Assembly: GCF_024611995.1 (NCBI RefSeq)
Contig: NZ_CP102509.1
Coordinates: forward strand, 62,001-126,000
Direction of reading: 5' to 3'
Source of the DNA: Streptomyces sp. NBC_00162
Lineage (GTDB): Bacteria > Actinomycetota > Actinomycetes > Streptomycetales > Streptomycetaceae
Length of the DNA stretch: 64,000 nt
Shown: positions 53,606 through 63,256 of the stretch, in pieces
Numbering within the stretch: the first letter of the stretch is position 1
Layout: each line of letters starts with the position of its first letter
Position numbers and translations under genes: made by a program
The notes under the pieces: generated by a model
Database searches by the model: none
What the model saw: the letters and a program-made list of their open reading frames with translations, nothing else
Told to the model about the DNA's origin: nothing

Positions 53606-56532
53606 TCAAGTCGTGTCGGAGGCCTGCTGTTCGTATGCCGCCGCCAGCTGTGTCTGCACTCTGGCGTGCCGGAACTGGTACACGGCGCCTTCTTGCCGGA
53701 GAACTCCGCGACGATGGGACTCCTTCAGGAAGGTCATCAGATGCCAGGGCAGCTTGCCGGTACCGCACAGCCACAGGCGTGCAGTGAGGAACCAACCCCA
53801 CGCGCTCAAGGCGATAGCGAGGGATCCGACCAGAGGCCAGACGAGCGCCGAGACTTGGCCTCCCAGGGAACTCTCCTGTTCCTGCAGAGCCAGGAATGGC
53901 AAAAAGGTGGCAAGGCTGCCGAAGAGGGACACGATGAGGCCCTGGGCGATCGCTGTCGTTCGGTCCGTGCGCAGACTCGCTCGCGGACTCAGCGCGCAGA
54001 CGATGTCCACCGGTGAGAACAGCCACCTGTGCAGTGCGGCGACGATGCCGCCGACCAGGCCGATGGCCAGTCCGCCTACGAGGCCGAAGGTCACGGTGTT
54101 ACTGAACCGCAGCCCCGGGCCCGCCTCGGTGAGCCATTGAAGTGTCGGAGGGGGCAGTTGGTCCACGGGGTACCAGGGGTACCAGTTGGCGTAGGTGCCG
54201 TCGGGAAGCCTAATGACGACCGGGGCGATGTCGAAGCGGCGTGTTGGGACGTGAAGCTCGATGAGCCCACGGAAGGTGGTACACCGTTTCCCTTTGCGCA
54301 TGCCTCCTTGGTGAACTGCGGCGTACCCGCCCAGCTGCGCTTGTCGTCGACGCGGACAACCTCAGCCTCACGTGAGGCGCGCACGAATCGCTCGCCCTCC
54401 GGCGACTTGCAGTGGCTCCAGCCACCCGGGGTTCTCACGCAGTGGATTCCTGGACGCAACGTAAACGCATCGGGGCCTTCGGGAATCGCCTGGTGCATAC
54501 CGGTCCGGATGGCTAGTGCGGCCCCCGCCGCCAGACCGAAAGAAGCGCCGAGACAGAATCCGGCAATCAGCCCAGCCGACAGACCCCGGCCCATTGCCTG
54601 GCCCAGTCGCCGCCGCCTCCTGGCTCTTCCTTGGGGCCTATGTCGGGCCGCCACTGTGCTCCCGACATCCGGGCTTGCCTTCGCTCCGCTGACAGCTGTC
54701 AGCGCATAAAACAGCGTAATTACCGACACAGAAACGCCGATAACGAGGGTGTCGCTGCCCCAAAGCAGGTAAGAACCGACCGCGGTCAGCACAGCGGCGG
54801 CAGCGAGAACGAGGGCTGTCCTGGACTGGCGACGGCCGCTGAAGGACGCAGTGGAGGGTACCGGCTCGCCGACGATGCCGATCACAGCCAGGACCACGAC
54901 GGTGGCCAGGCCCGCGGTCAGCGCCAGCCAAGCTGGCTCCCCGCCGCGCACCAAATTCCAGGGGTCGGACTTCCGGGGTCCCAAGATGAAGGGGTTGAAT
55001 GCCTCGCCACCGAGGCGTGCTGTGGTGCCAACGATGGCGCCAAGTACGACGGCCGTTCCTACGACCGGGAAGAGCCCTCGTACGACGCGGCCTCGTTGTA
55101 GCAGCGTCAATCCTGGACCATGCGACAGGACGACGTACCCGATGCAGACGCCGACAAGCACGGCGATGGCTGCCACGGGTGCCACCAATCCCGCCGTCGG
55201 AGCCAGGGCGAGGCTGATCGTGACGCCGACGGCTCCCAGAAGCAGGATCGGCCCGAGGCGGCGCAGAGGCCACGGCAACGCCAGTCGCAGGCGCCACCAG
55301 GCAAGATCACGGGCTTGACGACGTTCCAGGTGTGCGGCGAGGAATCCGAGCCATCGGCCAGCCTGGTCGGCTTCAGGAGAATCGCTGAAGGCCGCCGGCA
55401 CGAATCCCTCGAGTAGGTGCTGCTCAAGGTCGGCGGGGTTGGTGAAGCGCGGATCGAGGAGCTCTGCGGGGTCGGCCCTGCCATTGCCGTAGACGGCACG
55501 CGCCATTGCCACCATCAGCGGCGTCTGGAGGACCTGGCGCAGTGTGCGGCAGACGGGAGCGTCCGGATGATCTCGTAGGTTGGCGAGGACCGGGTCCCAG
55601 CGCGTGGTTCGTTCTCCCGCAGCTCCTCGCATCGGTCGCGCGGTGCGTACGAGGTAAGTGCTCACGTCGTCGAAGGAGGGCGGGCTCAGTTCTACGACCG
55701 CGGCTGATGTGAAGGCATCCCCGCTCTCGACCTGCTCGGCATTGTCGTGCGTTCGACAGGTCAGCAGGACGGGGGTGGCGGTGTCCAGCTCAGCGTTCAG
55801 CCTGCTCACTGCACGGATCCGCAGAGGTGGGGGAATCTCGTCCAGGCCGTCCAGTACCAGCAGAACTCGGCCGTTGGCCAAGAGCTCCTGGACTCGTGCG
55901 ATCCCTATGGTGGCCAGCGAGGCCGCCGCCCAGGTGCGGAGGCTCTCGCGATCAGGCCGCCAGCTGGAGAGCGAGAGGATCACCGGGACAGGTTCGCCGG
56001 GTTGGCGCCCCCGTAGTACGTCCAGAGTGAAGCGCACTGCCAGGACTGTCTTGCCGCTTCCTGGAGCGCCAAGTACCACCATCCGCTTGGAGGGCACCCG
56101 GTTGAAGACCTCGGTGATGTTCTCCCAGCGGTCGCCGGGGTCTACGGTGTCGTGCCAATCGCCGCTTGCGTCGGACAGCCACGGTTCCGGCAAGGCCCAG
56201 GGCACGGGCAGCGGATCGGGATCCTGCAGCCGACGCAGCCGCCACTCCTCCTGCCATTCGTCCTTGACAGCGTCAGCCAGTCGCCCGGAAAGGCGGTCCA
56301 GCCGCTCGGGGGATGAAGCCTCCTGCTCGGCTTCGGCAACGTCATGGAGCAGGTTCCGCACCAGGCCGCCGGCGGCCACAAGGAATGCCAACACCGCGAG
56401 CAAGGTCCCGGGCTCGGCGAAACCCCTCCCGTTCCGCGCTGTGACGATGACGAGGGCAGCGGTGATGATCAACGCCGTCACCCAGATACCAAGCCGCATG
56501 TACCGCACGTCAAATGCTCCCGTGACGACCAA
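53606..56532 (-). CDS. Membrane NACHT-domain NTPase (STAND), probable defence protein
   Basis: About 975 residues after joining a break near 54290. Two N-terminal helices (LGIWVTALIITAALVIV; LLAVLAFLVAAGGLV), NACHT P-loop VVLGAPGSGKTVLAVRF near 150, Walker B VLLVLDGLDEIPPP, and a helical lid. The C-terminal third is unusual: many membrane helices (LLLGAVGVTISLALAP; GLFPVVGTAVVLGAIV) and a closing winged-helix-like segment. The break (KEACAKG then KRCTTFRG) needs one extra G in AAAGGGAAA. bNACHT proteins can trigger abortive phage defence; the role here is inferred. Confidence 0.7.
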
Positions 56533-56804
56533 TTCCCTGACGGAGGAATACTTTCTGTAACCACTTCGGCGCCGGCACGCGCCGCGCCGGGTGGCGAGGT
56601 GCTTCTGGAAGGGCTGGTCTGGGCGGAGACAGCAACTCCTGAGGCCAGCCGAGGCGCGACGTGCAGCAAGGTTCTACAGATCAGTCCGAGCGATCCCGGC
56701 CGTAGTGCCCATGGGGCGCGTCGCCAGTCTCGACACGCCAGGACATGGGATGGCGCTCAATCCGCCAACTCGACCGCTCACTCGCCAAATGAAGCGCTCC
56801 GTCA
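56533..56804. promoter_or_regulatory. Upstream region of the NACHT gene
   Basis: About 270 bases without a supported gene. It should hold the NACHT promoter; no clear promoter boxes were seen. Repeat array 3 begins at its right side. Confidence 0.35.
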
Positions 56805-57192
56805 CAGCTCCGCGCAAGTCACCAGGCCCACGGCCCGCGGCGCGCGCAGCGGTTCGGGTCCGGAGCCGTGGTGACCGGTAACGTGGGAATCGGTCATGAC
56901 CGGTGGCCGATGCAGGCCGAGCCGGTCACCGGGGGCGCAGGGCGGTCACTTTGCACACCGGTCATCGGTCAGGTCAAAGGCGTGTGGCTGCTGGTACCGG
57001 TCACGGTCGAGCGCGTTGAGTGCGACGGCGGACCGCCGCGCTGTCACCCGTCGCTCAGGAAGACTCTGGTTTGGGCTTCTGATCGGTCGTGGCCAGCGCC
57101 GATCGGGAACACCGTCACCAGTCACCAGCGTCGGTCACCGGTGCTCAGTCACCAGGGTCACGGTCAGGGTCGCCGGTCACCTGGGGGCTGCC
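56805..57192. repeat. GGTSACC-type repeat array 3
   Basis: Starts with a block nearly identical to arrays 1 and 2 (CTCCGCGCAAGTCACCAGGC, then GTGGTGACCGGTAACGTGG and ATCGGTCATGACCGGTGG) and continues with looser GGTCACC/GTCACCAG sites to 57192. It ends five bases before the stop of the DUF2637 gene. Confidence 0.7.
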
Positions 57193-57196
57193 CCCT

Positions 57197-58852
57197 TCAG
57201 ACTGAGCGAAGGTGTGTGCGCCCCTGCTGGCGGCGTTGCTCGGCAAGGTGCTTGACTGCGTCGATCACGCGGCGCTGCCCGGTCTTCGGGGACACCTTCA
57301 AGCGGCGGGCAACCTCTGCCCCGGACAGCTTCGCACCGGTTTCCTCTGCCTCGGCCAGCCACGCAGCGACGGTGAGGATCTGCTGCTGGAGCGGGTCCAG
57401 GTCAGGCTCCTCGGTCTGCTGCTGGGGCAGCCGAGCGGCAGCCGCACCGGTGTCGGTGACCGTGGCCTCCCAGTTCCCGGCCTCCCCTACTCGGGCTGAG
57501 GCGGGATCGGTCAGCGCGTCAAGGGACGTCTGCTGGTGACTTCCTACGGTCGACAGCCGGTCATCCGGCGCCGCCGAGGGCGCCGGTACCTGACCGGACG
57601 CAGGATCTACGGCGGGTGCGCGGACGTCACTTCGGGCCGCCGCGGGCTCAAAGAACGGGTGGGGACCGTCGCCCGTACCGTGACCGGTCACCGAATCGTC
57701 GGCGGTCCGGACCGTCCGGACGCCGGGGAACCCGGTCAGCAGTTCCTCCACCTCCGTCGTCGGCAGAGGCGCACCCGACATGGGGTCCACTACTCCGTAG
57801 GCCTCGGCCAGGTGAGCGACGAATACTGTGGCGTCGGGGAACTCGCCGATGCGCGCGGCGTAGGAGCGGTATGCCTTCCAGAGCTCCATCTCCGTCATAT
57901 GAGCCGACTGGGCTCGGGGAGCGGTTGGCTGTGGCCTGCTCGTGGTTGATTCGTATTCCGGACCGTAGGGGTGGGCGCGGCCAGACCAGTCCTGATCGGC
58001 AGCCGGCTCCAGCGCGTGTGTTAAACCCCCACCGCGAGCTGAAGGGTCCGCTACGGCCGGCTCCCCCACCGGGCCGTGGGCGGCGAGCGAAACGGCTTGC
58101 GGCGTATCGGCCCGCTCCACCGTCAGGTGATCGGCAGTGTCCGGCGCCGGGGGCAGCAGCGCCGGGTCGATGCCCGCCGCCGCCAGCCCCTCCGGGGCCG
58201 TCTGGGACAGGGGCACGCCGATCCGGGCCAGCTTCAGCGGCATCAGGGCCTCCACCGGAGCCTTGCGCCGCCAGGAACGCCCGTACCGCGCCTGCAGCCG
58301 CGCCTGGTAGATCAGCCGGTCCTGCTCCATGCCGACCGCCTGCTCGTAGGAGCGCAGCTCCCACAGCTTCATCCGGCGCCACAGCTTGAAGGTCGGCACC
58401 GGGGACAGCAGCCACCGGGTGAGGCGCACGCCCTCCATGTGCCGGTCCGCGGTGATGTCCGCGATCCGGCCCACCGCGTGCCGGGCGGCCTCGACCGTCA
58501 CCACGAACAGGATCGGGATCACGGCGTGCATGCCGACACCCAGCGGGTCCGGCCAGGCCGCGGCGCCGTTGAACGCGATCGTCGCGATCGTCAGCAGCCA
58601 CGCCGTCTGGCGCAGCAGCGGGAAGGGGATCCGGATCCAGGTCAGCAGCAGGTCCAGCGCGAGCAGGACGCAGATGCCCGCGTCGATGCCGATCGGGAAC
58701 ACCAGCGAGAAGCTGCCGAAGCCTTTCTGCAGGGCGAGTGCCCGCACCGCGGAGTACGAGCCCGCGAAGCCGATGCCCGCGATGACGACGGCTCCGGCGA
58801 CCACGACGCCGATGAGTATCCGGTGCGTACGAGTCAGCTGTAACCGAGTCAC
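57197..58852 (-). CDS. DUF2637 plasmid-spread-like membrane protein with C-terminal HTH
   Basis: 551 residues from GTG 58852 with GGAGGG upstream. The DUF2637 region has four membrane helices (ILIGVVVAGAVVIAGIGFAG; LVFPIGIDAGICVLLALDLL; WLLTIATIAFNGAAAW; VIPILFVVTVEAARHAVG). A long disordered linker leads to an HTH (LSGAEVARRLKVSPKTGQRR). DUF2637 proteins occur on Streptomyces conjugative plasmids and ICEs and are linked to intramycelial spread. The HTH makes it a candidate reader of the adjacent repeats. Confidence 0.78.
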   Translation of the reverse strand: MTRLQLTRTHRILIGVVVAGAVVIAGIGFAGSYSAVRALALQKGFGSFSLVFPIGIDAGICVLLALDLLLTWIRIPFPLLRQTAWLLTIATIAFNGAAAWPDPLGVGMHAVIPILFVVTVEAARHAVGRIADITADRHMEGVRLTRWLLSPVPTFKLWRRMKLWELRSYEQAVGMEQDRLIYQARLQARYGRSWRRKAPVEALMPLKLARIGVPLSQTAPEGLAAAGIDPALLPPAPDTADHLTVERADTPQAVSLAAHGPVGEPAVADPSARGGGLTHALEPAADQDWSGRAHPYGPEYESTTSRPQPTAPRAQSAHMTEMELWKAYRSYAARIGEFPDATVFVAHLAEAYGVVDPMSGAPLPTTEVEELLTGFPGVRTVRTADDSVTGHGTGDGPHPFFEPAAARSDVRAPAVDPASGQVPAPSAAPDDRLSTVGSHQQTSLDALTDPASARVGEAGNWEATVTDTGAAAARLPQQQTEEPDLDPLQQQILTVAAWLAEAEETGAKLSGAEVARRLKVSPKTGQRRVIDAVKHLAEQRRQQGRTHLRSV

Positions 58853-59124
58853 GTGCTCGTATCCCTCCGTCAGTTCCTGATCACGGTCACGATCTCACGC
58901 GGGTGTGACAGCGGGTCCGGAAATAGCACCGCCGACTGGCGGGCGGCCGCCCGGACCCTGCCAGACCCTCCTCATCTCGGCCACCGACAGGCAGCGCGTC
59001 GTCAGGGGTCGTCAGCCTGGCTTCGGTCGCTACCGCCTTCTCAGACTCCAGTGCGACAGCGGAGGTCGTTCGGGCGGGGCATTGATGTGTGCGGGGCAGC
59101 GGCATACATGCCAGGTGCGGGCGG

Positions 59125-59445
59125 TCAGGGCCGGGGCTTCCGGTGACGTCCCTTTCCCGGGGCCAGGGGGTTTCGGCCGGGGGTGGGGCCGGGCGTCTCG
59201 GCCTGGGTGGTGGGCAGGGCTTCAGGCGGCGGGCTGAGGGCGCGGCATGCCGCCGCGTAGTTCTCCACCATCGTCAACGCCTGCCAGGCGAATCCGTCCC
59301 ACTCCAAGATCATGCGCGGGGCATCCGGATCAAGATGGGCGGCGCGCTGCTGCCCGGTGCCGAGTGTGATGGCCTTCAGTTCGCCGGGCTTGCGCAGGCG
59401 CCCTTGGCGGCGGGCAGCCCACCGGTCGAGGGGTTCATCTTCCAC
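59125..59445 (-). CDS. DUF6087-like small protein
   Basis: 106 residues from GTG 59445 with GGGAGGT upstream. EDEPLDRWAARRQGRLRKPG, then PRMILEWDGFAWQALTMVEN matches the DUF6087 pattern of Streptomyces plasmid and phage-like regions. Basic C-terminus. Function unknown. Confidence 0.65.
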   Translation of the reverse strand: MEDEPLDRWAARRQGRLRKPGELKAITLGTGQQRAAHLDPDAPRMILEWDGFAWQALTMVENYAAACRALSPPPEALPTTQAETPGPTPGRNPLAPGKGRHRKPRP

Positions 59446-59603
59446 GTCGTACCTCCCTGGAGAAGGGGCAGCACCCTACCGAAGCCGGACAGCACGGCAC
59501 CCTGCTTCCGATGGTGGTGGGGGCGGGGCGGCGGTGTCAGACGAGCAAGGGCGGGGCTCCCCAGGTCAGTGGCCTAGCCAAGCAATCTCAGAATGCAGAA
59601 ATA

Positions 59604-59641
59604 GCGAAGCCCCGTGCCAGTGAACCGGTCGGGGGCTTCGC
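59604..59641 (-). terminator. Terminator of the lipoprotein gene
   Basis: GCGAAGCCCC (59604-59613) pairs perfectly with GGGGCTTCGC (59632-59641), just downstream of the minus-strand lipoprotein gene. Confidence 0.7.
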
Positions 59642-59647
59642 GTGGGG

Positions 59648-59995
59648 TTACTTCGCGCGCGCCACGCGACGGCAGGCGACCTCATAGGCGGTGCGCTCTG
59701 CCTTCTCCGCGTAGCCGTGGCCCGTCTCACACCAGGGGTTCACGTCGCCCGAACCGGCGAATGCGGCACCCTTCTTCTCGCCCGCTACCCGGGCCCGGAA
59801 GACGGCCTCGGACACATCCTTGGCAGGGTCGAAAGTCTCCGCGGGCACTGTGGATGGCTGGGTGGATGGAGTGGTAGCGGGGGGCGTCTGTCCCGCATTG
59901 CGGCCCTTCTCGGCCTGTTCGTTGGCCGAGCCGCACGCGCCTACAGTGGCCAGGGCGAGTATCGCGGCGGCAGTCGCCCAGACGATCTTCTTCAT
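59648..59995 (-). CDS. Small lipoprotein
   Basis: 115 residues. Signal VWATAAAILALATVGACGSA with lipobox TVGAC, a threonine/proline-rich linker, and a helical C-terminus with two Cys (PWCETGHGYAEKAERTAYEV, then ACRRVARAK). Not recognised. It follows the excalibur protein gene, 57 bases apart, on the same strand. Confidence 0.75.
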   Translation of the reverse strand: MKKIVWATAAAILALATVGACGSANEQAEKGRNAGQTPPATTPSTQPSTVPAETFDPAKDVSEAVFRARVAGEKKGAAFAGSGDVNPWCETGHGYAEKAERTAYEVACRRVARAK

Positions 59996-60052
59996 TCTTG
60001 CAGTCCTTCGTTGGTGTCGTGCTATCGGCGGCGCTCTCGGGTTCCGTCAGCT

Positions 60053-61041
60053 CTATTCGCAGGCCACGCCGTCGCCGTCTTTGTCGAGATGGCGGCCGTA
60101 GCCAGGGTCGCCGCGACGGATCGGGGCGGCTCCGGCGGCGCGAACAGCCGTGCAGTTCTTGTAGTAGACGCTGCCGCCGGCACCACCGGTAGACGCTCCG
60201 CCCGAAGAGGAGTTGCCGGAGTCGTCCCTGTCTCCCGGAACCTCGGGGTCCGGGTGCAGCTGGGTGTGCTCCGCTGTTGGGCAGGCCGTGCCGGGTGCCG
60301 CGACCTTGAGATAGGCAGTCACGGTCTTCGGGTCCTTGATTTCCTTGCCCTCGGCGGGGTCCTGGAAGCAGACGGTCCAGTCGTCCACGGTGGCCGGGAG
60401 GGTGACGTCAGTGTAGGCGCTTTGCGGTTCGATCGCCTTGAGCCCGATGGGCCTGAAGGTCTCAGACGCCTTGGAGAAAGTGAGACTGACGACCTTCGGC
60501 ATCTTCGGGTACGGCAGCGGGTCGCCGTCCTTCGCCGGGCACGGCGCCTCGTTGCGGACCACACCAAAGTCGAGCGTGGGCATCTTCCCGACAGGCTTAG
60601 CCGCCTGAGTCTGGAAGCAGACCCTCCAGTTGTCGTCATCCCACTGACTGGCGTCGTCTGGGGATGCGTCGTGCGAGATCGCGTTGTAGCCGTCCGCGTA
60701 CGCCACGGCTTTGGCGTCCTTGAGAACCTTCCCGACGTAGCTCAGCGCCGCGCTCTGGGACACCGTGGGGGTGATGGCAGGAGTCTTCGTAGCCGCCGGA
60801 TGCTGGGCGGGCTTCGCGTCAGCCTGAGTTTCCTTCGGGGGATCTCCAAGGAGGGGAGTTAGGAACCAGAGGCCGGCGAGCACGGTGGCGATGATCTTCT
60901 TTGCCTGGTTCCACTGACTCACCCAGGCCAGCGCGATACCCGCCGGGGGAGGATGAATAGGGCGACGATGATCAGTGCCGGGTGCTGCCACCAGCGCCGT
61001 ACGGGCGAGTGCGGGGAAGGGCACGGCGGTGGGTAGGTCAC
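60053..61041 (-). CDS. Excalibur-domain membrane-anchored protein
   Basis: About 329 residues. GTG 61041 is chosen because AGAAGGAC precedes it and its frame gives RRWWQHPALIIVALFILP; one extra base in the five-G (minus: five-C) run at 60945-60949 then continues as AGIALAWVSQWNQAKKIIAT. Two membrane helices, a Cys-containing exterior region, and a C-terminal excalibur domain (VYYKNCTAVRAAGAAPIRRG, then GYGRHLDKDGDGVACE), a small calcium-binding module. Role unknown; probably envelope-associated. Confidence 0.75.
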
Positions 61042-61239
61042 GTGGCGTCCTTCTGGCATACGTGGTGTGGGCTCGGCGAGCCTACATAAGATTGAATTTT
61101 GTACCGGTCGGTACGCAGGACGAGGTACTTGACCCGTCGAAGCCCTTCTATGCAGCGGTGACGGCGACGAGTTCGCGGACTCCGCTCAGGTGGGGGTGTT
61201 TGGCGTAGAGGTCGTCCACGATCTGCCGAATCGCAGGCC

Positions 61240-61572
61240 GGTCGCGGACTTCTCGCGAAGGTCGAGTCGGCGGAGTTGTTCCTCCACTTCGAGCAGTGGT
61301 ACTACGCGCGGCCGGCGGCACTGCGGCGATCCGGTCACGCGTCCCGCCCGGGATCGTTCAGCGCGGACGGGCAGACCATGACGGCCGGTTGGCGCCGCAA
61401 TGAGGGCAAGTGGGTCGACGTCACTGCCCTCGTGCCTGATGTCCGGCCGCGCGGCTTCGCGCTCGACCCCAACAACACGTCTGGTGACTACCGGCCGGGC
61501 GCACGGCGTCGGGCAGCAGTTCCCGCCGCAGCTGAAGGTGAGGTATGTGAAGCAGGGCATCCAATCCGTTAG
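61240..61572 (+). pseudogene. Possible truncated coding region
   Basis: A frame with G/C-ending codons gives LLAKVESAELFLHFEQWYYA, then GWRRNEGKWVDVTALVPDVR and GFALDPNNTSGDYRPG. No start or ribosome site; the left part breaks off. No family recognised. The rest of 61042-61740 shows no other gene. Confidence 0.35.
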
Positions 61573-61743
61573 ATCTGGAACAGCTCATTGAGCAGCGGTC
61601 CGTCTAATCGATTGGGTACTCCCAGAAAGGGTTGTATCCCTGCTCGTCACCATTATTCTTGGCTGAGTGCTCACGCACTGAGTCTCAATCGCGCGCAAGT
61701 CCAGGGAACATGATGCCCAGTAGAGCGATATCGAGGGAGGGTC

Positions 61744-61860
61744 ATGCAGGAGAGCATGGGCAAGTGGCTGGGACGCTTAGGGAGGCGTGATCTGGCGCTC
61801 GTTGTCATCGGGGCAGCGGTCTCCGCTGTGGTGACGAAGGCGCTGGACCTGCTGATCTGA
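61744..61860 (+). CDS. 38-residue single-helix membrane peptide
   Basis: ATG 61744 follows GAGGGAGGGTC. The peptide has a basic amphipathic start (MGKWLGRLGRRD) and one membrane helix (LALVVIGAAVSAVVTKALDL) ending in ILLI-like residues. A perfect 14-bp terminator begins directly after the stop codon. This compact unit (ribosome site, short hydrophobic ORF, strong terminator) resembles small toxin or regulatory peptides, but no partner was seen. Confidence 0.6.
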   Translation: MQESMGKWLGRLGRRDLALVVIGAAVSAVVTKALDLLI

Positions 61861-61895
61861 ACCGGCCCCGACGTGGACTAGACGTCGGGGCCGGT
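61861..61895 (+). terminator. Perfect terminator after the 38-residue gene
   Basis: ACCGGCCCCGACGT (61861-61874) and ACGTCGGGGCCGGT (61882-61895), a 14-bp perfect stem with a 7-base loop. Confidence 0.8.
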
Positions 61896-62111
61896 GGTCT
61901 CGTGGCCAGTGTCCGGCCCTGTCCCTGCTGGGGGCAGGGCCTTCTCCCTGTCGGCGGCCCACGCATCGATCTCCAATTTACCCACGACGGTGAGCTGAGT
62001 TAATTCTTACGTGTCACGCGAATTCGTGTCCACCTATCCGTGCGATTCGCACGCGAAGCGTCCAGGACGCGCACGTACGATCGGATCAGGCGTGGGGCTG
62101 CTGGAAGTGAT

Positions 62112-62501
62112 CAGAGGTGATGCAGGGCCATCTGGAACAGCTCGGCATCCCGTACACCGGCTCCGGTGCCTTCAAACCCCTGGCTCGCGCCGCCCTCACC
62201 GGCCTCGTCCACGCCCGGTCCTGACCCGCCGCACCAAGACCCCGTTCACCGGCGTCTACGACGACCTCCGTGTCAACGCCCCTGCCCTGCGTGCTCTCCT
62301 CACCCGATCGGCCCTGGCCGAGACGGGCCTCATCGACGCCACCGCCGTCCTGTCCTCCCTGGACCGGACGATCCACGGCTCCCCGGCCGATCTCGAGAGA
62401 GCCTGCACACCCTGGTCGCCATCGAGGTGTGGCTGACGAACCGCCCCACTTCCTTCGACGCCTGGTGGGAGCCGACACCGGCCCGGGAGACCAGCCGATG
62501 A
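62112..62501 (+). pseudogene. Lasso-peptide cyclase C-terminus joined to a Ddl-like start
   Basis: The first residues (MQGHLEQLGIPYTGSGAF) match the conserved N-domain of D-Ala-D-Ala ligase-type ATP-grasp enzymes. From KPLARAALTGLVHA on, the sequence matches the end of an asparagine-synthase-like lasso cyclase (TRRTKTPFTGVYDDLRVNAP, then ALRALLTRSALAETGLIDA and TLVAIEVWLTNRP). Frame changes lie near 62213-62222 and 62390-62400. The N-terminal 450 or more residues of the cyclase are missing, so it is non-functional as seen. It ends with ATGA into the next gene. Confidence 0.55.
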
Positions 62502-62915
62502 CCGCGCCCCGCGTTTATGTCTCACGCGGCCCCGCCGGAGCGGCCGTTCTCGACCTCGCGACCGGCCGATGGAAGGTCCTCGACCCCATCGCCGCCGATC
62601 TCCTTGACTGCCAGCGGGCGTCCTCGAACGGGCTGCTGCCATCGAGGAGGCCACCGCCCGCTCGACCGCGTCCGGCGCCGACCCCGACCGGGTCCGGGCC
62701 GACCTCACCCGCGTCGCCGCCGACCTCGACCGCCTCCGCGCCGGACGCCCCGTCCACCGCACCCCACCCGGGCCACCCCCGACGGTCCGCTTCGCCCCCA
62801 CCGCCCGCCCCGCCTTCCGAGACTGGGCCGCCGCCTCCATCGGCCTGACCGCGCCCCTGCTGCTCCTGCGGCTCCTGCCGATCCGGCACGTCGTCACCGT
62901 CGCCCTCGCCGCGGC
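62498..62915 (+). CDS. Lasso-peptide B1 (PqqD-like) protein, perhaps fused to B2
   Basis: ATG 62498 overlaps the preceding stop. RVYVSRGPAGAAVLDLATGR, then DPIAADLL is the RRE/PqqD leader-binding fold; after a shift near 62632 it continues AIEEATARSTASGADPDRVR, typical of B1. No stop separates it from a hydrophobic stretch (LTAPLLLLRLLPIRHVVTVA) that belongs to the start of B2. B1 binds the precursor leader peptide and presents it to B2 and C. Confidence 0.62.
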
Positions 62916-63211
62916 CCGACTACCCGGCCGCCCGCGTCCACGACGCCGAAGCCGCCCTCGCCGCCGTCCGCGCCGTCGGGACCTGGTGGCCCGGCCGCGT
63001 CGCCTGCCTGGAGGAGTCCCTCGCCGTCCACCTGGCCGCTGCACTCACCGGCCGCCCGGTCCGGTGGGTCCTGGGGGCGCGGTTCGTGCCGCGCGGCGCC
63101 CACGCCTGGGTCGTCGCCGACGGGCACGTGATCGGGCAGGACGAGAACGACCGCGTCTGGCCCTACCTGCCCGTTCTCACCACCGAGCGATTCGAACGCG
63201 CGATGGACTAG
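62916..63211 (+). CDS. Lasso-peptide B2 transglutaminase-like leader peptidase
   Basis: After a frame change near 62911-62921: EAALAAVRAVGTWWPGRVAC (catalytic Cys), then LEESLAVHLAAALTG, GARFVPRGAHAWVVADG (catalytic His and Asp) and a closing WPYLPVLTTERFERAMD. This is the B2 peptidase that removes the lasso leader. Start not set; it may be fused to B1. Stop TAG 63209-63211. Confidence 0.72.
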
Positions 63212-63256
63212 GGGTAGTTGCGTATCCACCCGTATGGGTGAAGCGTTGCGGGAGGT

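Noticed and set aside
58887..59105. Minus-strand 72-residue frame between DUF2637 and DUF6087
   Set aside because: No ribosome site and no conserved-looking sequence.
61744..61860. Lasso precursor peptide for the 62-64 kb cluster
   Set aside because: It has one membrane helix and no leader/core pattern with the penultimate Thr and a Gly-start core with an acidic residue at position 7-9.
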